From contig DAOUTP010000027.1 in NCBI GenBank assembly GCA_030626645.1, positions 1 through 13,136 of the forward strand: a stretch of DNA of 13,136 nt. Direction: 5' to 3'. Origin of the DNA: Candidatus Cloacimonadota bacterium (GTDB taxonomy: Bacteria; Cloacimonadota; Cloacimonadia; Cloacimonadales; TCS61). Shown piece after piece: positions 1 to 4,537 of the stretch; position 1 is the first letter of the stretch; each line of letters begins with the position of its first letter. Both the position numbers and the translations under genes were made by a program. The notes under the pieces were generated by a model. It was not told the DNA's origin. It did no database searches and saw only the letters and a program-made list of their open reading frames with translations.

Positions 1-222
1 ATTCAATTCTACTTTTGCAGAAGTTATGAGATCATCAGAAGTTTCAAGTGAGAATTTGTCCGGTTCATTCCCGCTTTCGAATCTATCCAGATCACTTTGA
101 GAGAGATTGAGAATATTACTATTATACTTGGTTTCCAATGTGATAACAGGGTAGAATGTAAAATTCTTTGCTGCCAGTGAACTTGCAAAAATTATTATAA
201 ATAAGAACAAATATTTTTTCAT
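1..222 (-). CDS. Exported protein, N-terminal part only; possible outer-membrane beta-barrel
   Basis: This gene is cut by the left edge; only its first 74 codons are visible, with no stop. The ATG at 222-220 overlaps the stop of the preceding gene by 4 nt (ATGA), which supports both the start and co-transcription. Residues 1-18 form a clear Sec signal peptide (MKK, then a hydrophobic run ending SSLAA). The mature part begins with alternating hydrophobic and polar residues, then 'KYNSNIL.LS..D', an acidic stretch and 'ETSDDLI'. I associate this pattern with the first strands of outer-membrane beta-barrels that open with a 'Y(D/N)SN' strand, but this is an impression from a short fragment. As the last visible gene of a poly-gamma-glutamate operon in a diderm, a role in moving polymer across the outer membrane is plausible but unproven. 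An ordinary periplasmic protein is the alternative. Confidence 0.7.
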   Translation of the reverse strand, partial: MKKYLFLFIIIFASSLAAKNFTFYPVITLETKYNSNILNLSQSDLDRFESGNEPDKFSLETSDDLITSAKVELN

Positions 223-1106
223 TGTTTTTCAATCTCAACTGATGCTTTATTTATAAAAAATCTAAAGATAAGATCTTTGTTTTTGTCTTTATCCTCAATG
301 CAAATATTATGTATTCCAGCAGGTAGTTTTATTATGTTCACGTCACCGGTAGAAGGGATCATGTCCGGCTCATTCTTAACCCAATTTCTCTTAGATTTAT
401 AGGCTTTCTCGGTAAATTCTGCAAAGAGCTCTCTGTTATCAAGAACACTATAACGATATCCTGAATTATTTATATAATTTGTATCAAATAACATACGGCT
501 AATTATCTTTAATACGATTGGTCCTTCAAGAGTGAGTTGTATTTTATCAGCTTTGGGCGTGTAATATGTATATTCTTTCTCATCGAGAACCAGAGTTTTT
601 ACATCTCCATAAAAATCTGGAGTGAAACGGATATAATCTATCTCCTGGTTGGAAGTAACAACATTATTTCCGGAGATCTTGAAAACCAGGTCATTCTGCG
701 AAATATTAGTTATTGAAAAATTTACTTTTTCCTCATAAATTTTTGTTGCATATTTGTTATAAGTAGAGATGCTTTCTCCATTCACACCTCTGCTGGATTC
801 ACTTAACTTAGCAGATTTGTCTAAAATCAATTCTTCATTCCCAATTTTAACTTTATATTGATAATTCAATGATGAATCAGCATTTATAGTTGTACGTGAT
901 AATACACTAAGTGTATCAACATTGATCAGAGTACAGGAGATATTTTCAGCAGGTTTAAGAAGAAAATAATTATAGATCTTGCTGTTTCTTCTGTTGTAAA
1001 TTAGAAACTCTGCCGGGTCAGAATTATAACGAATATCCGCAGCCAGAACAAAGAGAGATATTCCCAATAAGGCTAATGCTAAAAATATCTTTTTCATATT
1101 AAACAT
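219..1106 (-). CDS. Exported protein of unknown function in the poly-gamma-glutamate operon
   Basis: I do not recognise the family. Several in-frame ATGs occur (1118, 1115, 1106, 1097). I favour 1106, giving 295 aa, because it overlaps the upstream stop (ATGTTTAA) with a GAG-type ribosome-binding motif 4 nt before it. A start at 1097 gives the cleanest signal peptide (MKKIFLALALLG..., likely cut after VLA). The longest form is 299 aa. The rest is soluble and rich in beta-strand-like segments, with no further membrane segment, no Cys pair typical of an enzyme and no nucleotide-binding motif. A stretch near residues 195-210 (LEGPIVLKIISRMLFD) resembles a core strand of a beta-sandwich or carbohydrate-binding-like fold; this is weak. 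Its place between a PGA-system membrane protein and a putative outer-membrane protein suggests a periplasmic envelope role, perhaps in polymer handling or export. The gene is real: it has long coding potential, a signal peptide and overlaps at both ends. Confidence 0.85.
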   Translation of the reverse strand: MFNMKKIFLALALLGISLFVLAADIRYNSDPAEFLIYNRRNSKIYNYFLLKPAENISCTLINVDTLSVLSRTTINADSSLNYQYKVKIGNEELILDKSAKLSESSRGVNGESISTYNKYATKIYEEKVNFSITNISQNDLVFKISGNNVVTSNQEIDYIRFTPDFYGDVKTLVLDEKEYTYYTPKADKIQLTLEGPIVLKIISRMLFDTNYINNSGYRYSVLDNRELFAEFTEKAYKSKRNWVKNEPDMIPSTGDVNIIKLPAGIHNICIEDKDKNKDLIFRFFINKASVEIEKQ

Positions 1107-2202
1107 TGATCTCATCATCCTTTATCTTCAATTCATTATGATCAAAAAAGATCACAATTAATATTAAGATAATTAATATTGCAAAAGAAATAGTGGTAAC
1201 TGTTAGATTATACTTTTCATATTCAAACATACTTCCATTCCCAGGTTCGGGCAGCGGATCAGGAGCTAAAGGAAGCTGCTTATCTTCTGCGAGTTTGGTG
1301 ATATCCAATAAATGAACAACAGGAATACCTTCATCCGCAAAAAGCAGCATTGTACCCTTAAGAGGCGGATTGGTTAATGTAAGATATCGATGTAAACCAG
1401 GATCGATCAATCTCCCGTTTAATGTAGCGCCAATACTGGAGAGTCCACCGCCGATATTTACATAAAGAGCAATCTCATTTTGTCCGGAATCTTTAAAAAG
1501 TTCCATTTTCTTAATAATATTTTGCTCAAGTGTTTCCTCACGAACTAATTGAATATCATGCTTATTAATATTCTTTATTATGAGTTCGCGCCCGTTTTTA
1601 CTCAATCCTCTTCCGAGGTCGCGCCCTCCACCAATTGATGCAGCAATACTTTTATAATCAAAAATGTTGTTTTGGATGAAAAATTCTTCCATATCCAGCC
1701 AGGTGAAATCGGGATCAGTAGCGCCGAACATGGAAGCTCCGACTGAAGATATGATAATAGGTTCCAATTCCATAACCTTTGCAGCACTTAACACAGCAAT
1801 ATTTAATGCCGGGAAAGAACCTGTATAACTAATTGCGATCTTGTCGCCTTTTTTCAAATTTGCTTCTTTGAACATCTCAACTATCACAGCTGCAAAATTC
1901 GGATTAAGGCTCGTCAGCTTAGAAGTTAGGTCACCCCGGTCGGTAATAATTGGAGATTGTTTGTCACCGATCATAGCAGTCCTATTCGGATCGTTCACTT
2001 CATCTATATAGATCCCTTCTGAATTTCTATATTCCTTAATAGCCAATTCGGCGCTTTGCATCAATTTAGATGCAGCAAGTTTCTCTTCATAATATTTATC
2101 ACTCACAAAAACTCGTGAATTATCTACCCAAATAAATAATGCTATTGCAATTAGCATTAAAATAACTAAACTGAATTTTGATTTTGCACTGGGAATAAAC
2201 AT
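1099..2202 (-). CDS. pgsW: Poly-gamma-glutamate system protein (membrane-anchored)
   Basis: This 367-aa protein matches my memory of the 'poly-gamma-glutamate system protein' family that travels with pgsB and pgsC. It has an N-terminal membrane anchor (about residues 9-26), a large central domain and a second membrane helix near the C-terminus (about 335-353), so the central domain lies between two anchors. Glycine-rich motifs IGGGRDLGRGL (190-200) and NIGGGLSSIG (249-258) and the segment SYTGSFPALN (125-134) suggest a ligand- or nucleotide-binding alpha/beta core. The biochemical role is not established to my knowledge; a part in polymer export or processing is inferred from context. The start is firm: AAGGAG lies 4 nt upstream of the ATG and overlaps the pgsC stop codon. 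The 3' end overlaps the next gene, indicating translational coupling. The symbol rests on family recognition alone. Confidence 0.82.
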   Translation of the reverse strand: MFIPSAKSKFSLVILMLIAIALFIWVDNSRVFVSDKYYEEKLAASKLMQSAELAIKEYRNSEGIYIDEVNDPNRTAMIGDKQSPIITDRGDLTSKLTSLNPNFAAVIVEMFKEANLKKGDKIAISYTGSFPALNIAVLSAAKVMELEPIIISSVGASMFGATDPDFTWLDMEEFFIQNNIFDYKSIAASIGGGRDLGRGLSKNGRELIIKNINKHDIQLVREETLEQNIIKKMELFKDSGQNEIALYVNIGGGLSSIGATLNGRLIDPGLHRYLTLTNPPLKGTMLLFADEGIPVVHLLDITKLAEDKQLPLAPDPLPEPGNGSMFEYEKYNLTVTTISFAILIILILIVIFFDHNELKIKDDEINV

Positions 2203-2206
2203 GATT

Positions 2207-2212
2207 CTCCTT
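2207..2212 (-). promoter_or_regulatory. Ribosome-binding site of the PGA-system gene, overlapping the pgsC stop
   Basis: AAGGAG on the minus strand lies 4 nt before the ATG at 2202. Its first two bases are the last two of the pgsC TAA stop, so terminating ribosomes sit on the next initiation site. This fixes the start of the downstream gene. Confidence 0.8.
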
Positions 2213-2660
2213 ATCCTATGATTTCTCCACCGAATATCAATATTAACAAAAACCTTACAATTACAGCTGCTACAAACATGATAGAAAGTGTTTTTACAAT
2301 TCCCTGTCGTTCCATTGAATTAGCAATAAGACCCGGGATGATAAATCCAATTACGTTAACAGAGTAATCTGATGATAGATTGGCAAAAACGCCATAATAT
2401 CTAGCCATCCACCCAATGATAAATCCGAGAAGAACTGTTATTACCATTCGTCTTCTACCGTAAATAAACATGAAATTTCCAAGAAATTTAACAATCATAA
2501 ATACGATAAGACTAATTGATAACGTGGCTAAAATTGTGATGGGGTGATGTAGAGACATCGCAACATAGCCGGCAACCACAATTCCACCAGCAGCTGCTCC
2601 AAAAGTCTCCAGAAAGAACAAGCTGATCAATACTCCTAAACCAATTGCAACTTCAAACAT
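2211..2660 (-). CDS. pgsC: Poly-gamma-glutamate synthase membrane subunit PgsC/CapC
   Basis: This 149-aa, very hydrophobic protein has about four to five predicted membrane helices (roughly residues 4-25, 26-46, 47-66, 72-88 and 125-146). The length and helix pattern fit PgsC/CapC, the integral-membrane partner of the PgsB ligase in poly-gamma-glutamate synthesis at the inner membrane. Conserved-looking features include ETFGAAAGGIVVAGYVA near the N-terminus, GRRRM on a cytoplasmic loop (about 68-72) and FIIPGLIANSMERQG (about 106-120). The start at 2660 has AAAAGGA upstream, but with a rather long spacing of 10 nt. The first 19 nt of the gene and its ribosome-binding region occur a second time about 120 nt upstream, overlapping the end of pgsB (see 2642-2680 and 2763-2798). 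That suggests pgsC once started at the upstream copy, directly overlapping pgsB. Confidence 0.92.
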   Translation of the reverse strand: MFEVAIGLGVLISLFFLETFGAAAGGIVVAGYVAMSLHHPITILATLSISLIVFMIVKFLGNFMFIYGRRRMVITVLLGFIIGWMARYYGVFANLSSDYSVNVIGFIIPGLIANSMERQGIVKTLSIMFVAAVIVRFLLILIFGGEIIG

Positions 2661-2680
2661 TTTTTATTATTCCTTTTTAG
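2642..2680 (-). repeat. Direct repeat copy A: start region of pgsC
   Basis: The 19-nt sequence CAATTGCAACTTCAAACAT (plus strand, 2642-2660) is identical at 2763-2781. The T-rich block containing the ribosome-binding site follows in both copies, with a small ATT indel (T5-ATTATTCC-T5 here, T4-ATTCC-T7 in the other). This copy carries the functional ATG and first codons of pgsC. With copy B it flanks an approximately 82-nt block containing two palindromes. Confidence 0.85.
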
Positions 2681-2682
2681 AA

Positions 2683-2710
2683 CCTCGTTACGAAGTTTGT
2701 CTTCGTAACG
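2683..2710 (+). repeat. Palindromic unit 1 (CCTC head, perfect stem)
   Basis: The arms CGTTACGAAG (2686-2695) and CTTCGTAACG (2701-2710) pair perfectly over 10 bp around the loop TTTGT (2696-2700), after a CCTC head at 2683-2686. Compared with unit 2, three stem pairs differ and all three changes are compensated on the opposite arm. Confidence 0.9.
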
Positions 2711-2728
2711 TTCATATCAGATTTTTGT

Positions 2729-2755
2729 ATTCCCAAGACAAACTTGGGAATGAGG
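2729..2755 (-). repeat. Palindromic unit 2 (inverted relative to unit 1)
   Basis: Plus-strand arms ATTCCCAAG (2729-2737) and CTTGGGAAT (2743-2751) form a perfect 9-bp stem around ACAAA. Read on the minus strand the loop is TTTGT and the stem is preceded by CCTC (2755-2752), exactly as in unit 1. Stem positions 1, 4 and 6 differ from unit 1, with pairing kept. Confidence 0.9.
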
Positions 2756-2762
2756 TCGTAAT

Positions 2763-2798
2763 CAATTGCAACTTCAAACATTTTTATTCCTTTTTTTA
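2763..2798 (-). repeat. Direct repeat copy B: duplicated pgsC start region overlapping the pgsB end
   Basis: This is the upstream copy of the pgsC ribosome-binding site, ATG and first six codons. It contains the last residues and the TGA stop (2776-2774) of pgsB, and its ATG (2781-2779) overlaps that stop. This is the arrangement expected for an original pgsB-pgsC junction. Identity with copy A is perfect over 19 nt and then continues with a small indel. Confidence 0.85.
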
Positions 2799-3940
2799 AA
2801 ATAATTTACAATAACACCACCATTCCCACCGATATTACCAATACCAAGTATAAGTATCTCTTTCGCTTGTAATTTTACTGCGCAATTTGTCAACTTAACT
2901 CCAGTCATCCAACCGCAATCAGTAATTTTTTTCTTATCTAATTTTTTACTCATTGCGTAAGAAAATATTGTCTTGGTTTGCTCACCGATCAAATACAGAT
3001 GGTCATAATCTACTTCTTTAAGCATACGAACAAGCTGTTTGGAACGGAATATTCTATCTGCTCTTGTACTTAAAACAATAGCAACAGCGTGGGTATTAGG
3101 GAAAAGCTCTTTTACCGAGTTGATAACAAATTCAGTAGATTCCGGATCATTAGCCGCAAAAGCATGAACGAAATGAAGCTCTTTATCCTTGCTTGTATGT
3201 TTATAAATCTCCATTGCTCCAATATCCGGTTTTGCTTCATACATACCTTCCAGTGCAGTTTTTCTATCAATACCAAAATGCTCACAGACCTTCATAGAAA
3301 GGGCAACGTTCTCCTTATGTTCAATATAAGAAAATCCTTGCATATCTTCATTGGAAATTCCAGAATCATCAGATTGAATAATCTCACTGTGGATTTTTTT
3401 TGCTTCTTTTTGAAGAATAGGAAATACTTTTTTCTCGGCAGTAAATAACATACCATGTTTGGGAATTGTATTACACAGGGAACGTGTTACATTCTTAAGT
3501 CCGGGTCCCATAACATCCAGGTGATCTAATCTGGAATTAGTGATTACACCAATATTAGATCGTACAATCTCATGCTCTGTAACCCACTGGTATTCAGGAG
3601 TAACCGCCATACACTCAAGAACAAGAATATCAATATCTCTTTTTGCAGCAAATTTAATGATCTTGATCTGTTCTTTTATATTCGCTCCATGATGTCTTAT
3701 GATAGGAGTTTCACTTCCATCCTCGAAAATAAGTGCCGGAGCAGAACCGGTAGTCTTGGCGATCGTCTTCTTCCCTCCGGCACGAAGTCCGGAAGCTATA
3801 AGACGGGTAACACTAGATTTACCTCTGGTTCCATTTATGTGGATGATCATTGGAATTTTTTTTCTGCTGATCTTGCATTTCTGGAATTCGCAAATCCCAA
3901 AAGTGATCAACAATAAAAGTCCAATTATTAAACCAAGCAT
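2774..3940 (-). CDS. pgsB: Poly-gamma-glutamate synthase, ATP-dependent ligase subunit PgsB/CapB
   Basis: This 388-aa protein is the amide ligase that joins glutamate through gamma-linkages, working with PgsC at the inner membrane and related to Mur ligases. Residues 2-17 form an N-terminal membrane segment, typical of PgsB. The P-loop is NGTRGKSS (36-43). Further family-type motifs are ECMAV..EYQW (109-119) and TNSRLDHLDVMGP (134-146), followed by the long C-terminal domain with STRADR (291-296) and GIGNIGGNGG (366-375). The length is close to that of Bacillus PgsB/CapB. The ATG at 3940 lies 1 nt after the stop of the cohesin gene and has no strong Shine-Dalgarno, so translation probably depends on coupling to the cohesin gene. 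The end overlaps the duplicated pgsC start. No pgsA/capA homologue is visible in the window. Confidence 0.95.
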   Translation of the reverse strand: MLGLIIGLLLLITFGICEFQKCKISRKKIPMIIHINGTRGKSSVTRLIASGLRAGGKKTIAKTTGSAPALIFEDGSETPIIRHHGANIKEQIKIIKFAAKRDIDILVLECMAVTPEYQWVTEHEIVRSNIGVITNSRLDHLDVMGPGLKNVTRSLCNTIPKHGMLFTAEKKVFPILQKEAKKIHSEIIQSDDSGISNEDMQGFSYIEHKENVALSMKVCEHFGIDRKTALEGMYEAKPDIGAMEIYKHTSKDKELHFVHAFAANDPESTEFVINSVKELFPNTHAVAIVLSTRADRIFRSKQLVRMLKEVDYDHLYLIGEQTKTIFSYAMSKKLDKKKITDCGWMTGVKLTNCAVKLQAKEILILGIGNIGGNGGVIVNYFKKRNKNV

Positions 3941-3941
3941 A

Positions 3942-4487
3942 CTATTCTACTATCAATCTACCGTTAGTGATTTCAATTTCATCAAAATTAGGAACTTCAT
4001 TACCATTTTCATCGATCATTAATAAATTCTCAAAAGTTATATCACTTTCACCAATTGTAATACCTTCAATGCTAAAAGTGAAGAGATCTCCATTACCATC
4101 AATACCATCTTCATTTGCAGTCTGCTGTAAACTGATCGTTATGCTTAATCTGCCATCCTCAACAATGCTCAATTCTAACAGATCAGTATTCCAGAATCCT
4201 CCAACTACTACAGCATCTTGGATTAATTCTGCTACTGAATTATCGAAAACGATCTCAGCAGAAAAAGCAAATAGATTCTCAGCATTTTCAACCTTAAGGA
4301 TATAATCAGCTTCTGTATTTGCAGGAACAGTTTGTTCTGCTGGACTGAACATCAATTTAAGATTTCCTACATCCGGTTCTGTTGAATCACTATTTGAGCA
4401 GGATATCGAAAATATCATTACAGCAATTATTATCAGAAAGAGTATTCTTTTCCCAAATAATTCGGGACTAAACACAGTTTTATTCAT
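3942..4487 (-). CDS. Cohesin-domain lipoprotein
   Basis: The protein has 181 aa from ATG 4487. A GTG at 4517 is in frame, but it lies inside a hairpin arm and lacks a ribosome-binding site, whereas ATG 4487 has GGAG 6 nt upstream. Residues 12-29 are a hydrophobic signal segment ending FSISC, so Cys30 is the likely lipidated residue (a relaxed lipobox). Acidic residues follow soon after it (CSNSDSTEPD), which could mark surface export as in Bacteroidota. Residues 44-180 read as one cohesin domain: LMFSPAEQTVPANTEADYIL, then ENLFAFSAEIVFDNSVAEL, the GIDGNGDLFTFSIEGI strand typical of cohesins, and NGRLIVE at the end. Cohesins bind dockerins. The gene immediately upstream encodes a dockerin, so this lipoprotein is likely its membrane anchor. 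Only one cohesin is present, so this is an anchor rather than a scaffold. The other cohesin-fold possibility is a generic adhesion module. Confidence 0.85.
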   Translation of the reverse strand: MNKTVFSPELFGKRILFLIIIAVMIFSISCSNSDSTEPDVGNLKLMFSPAEQTVPANTEADYILKVENAENLFAFSAEIVFDNSVAELIQDAVVVGGFWNTDLLELSIVEDGRLSITISLQQTANEDGIDGNGDLFTFSIEGITIGESDITFENLLMIDENGNEVPNFDEIEITNGRLIVE

Positions 4488-4493
4488 TACGTT

Positions 4494-4497
4494 CTCC
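4494..4497 (-). promoter_or_regulatory. Ribosome-binding site deciding the cohesin start
   Basis: GGAG on the minus strand is 6 nt before ATG 4487. The longer GTG start at 4517 has nothing comparable, so the shorter protein is preferred. Confidence 0.65.
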
Positions 4498-4514
4498 ATT
4501 ATTCTATTTTGCTT

Positions 4515-4534
4515 CACAAAGACGGAGCTTTGTG
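4515..4534. repeat. Short intergenic hairpin between the dockerin and cohesin genes
   Basis: CACAAAG (4515-4521) and CTTTGTG (4528-4534) form a perfect 7-bp stem with a 6-nt loop. It lies within 4 nt of the upstream stop codon. No T-run follows on the minus strand, so it is more likely an mRNA-processing or stability hairpin, or a degenerate relative of the palindromes near 2700 (both close with AAG/CTT), than a terminator. Confidence 0.55.
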
Positions 4535-4537
4535 TTA

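Larger units (their letters stand above)
2681..2762. mobile_element. REP/BIME-like insertion: two inverted palindromic units between direct repeats
   Basis: Between the two copies of the pgsC start region lie two hairpin units in opposite orientation, at 2683-2710 and 2729-2755, separated by an 18-nt spacer. Each has a CCTC head, a 9-bp stem and the loop TTTGT when read in its own orientation. Paired inverted palindromes with a short conserved head are the layout of bacterial interspersed mosaic elements, which are often moved by REP-associated tyrosine transposases; no such transposase is in this window. Neither hairpin is followed by a T-run on either strand, so a terminator is unlikely. 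Insertion as a mobile unit is inferred from the flanking duplication. Confidence 0.6.
2677..2781 (-). other. 34-codon ORF running from the duplicated pgsC start through the palindromic element
   Basis: The ATG at 2781 is the duplicated pgsC start. It opens a frame that encodes MFEVAI, then runs without a stop through both palindromes, and ends at TAA (2679-2677). That stop lies 16 nt before the real pgsC ATG and abuts its ribosome-binding site. The ORF has a better-spaced Shine-Dalgarno (GGA, 6 nt) than pgsC itself (10 nt), and its ATG overlaps the pgsB stop (ATGTTTGA). It may act as a translated spacer that keeps pgsB and pgsC coupled; the peptide itself is probably meaningless. I see the frame and the overlaps directly; translation is inferred. 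Confidence 0.35.

Noticed and set aside
2683..2755. Palindromes as transcription terminators or a CRISPR remnant
   Set aside because: Neither stem is followed by a T-run on either strand, and there are only two inverted units with no regular spacers.
3089..3448. Plus-strand open frames opposite pgsB and the large C25 genes, including 3089-3448, 10192-10701 and 11230-11685
   Set aside because: They are antisense shadows: low-complexity Ile/Ser/Cys-rich translations, no ribosome-binding sites, and full overlap with strongly supported genes.
3942..4487. Cellulosome scaffoldin
   Set aside because: There is only one cohesin, no carbohydrate-binding module and no glycoside hydrolase in the window. 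A single-anchor role fits better.
4515..4517. GTG at 4517 as the cohesin gene start
   Set aside because: It sits in a hairpin arm without a ribosome-binding site and adds a charged stretch before the signal segment. ATG 4487 has GGAG at 6 nt.
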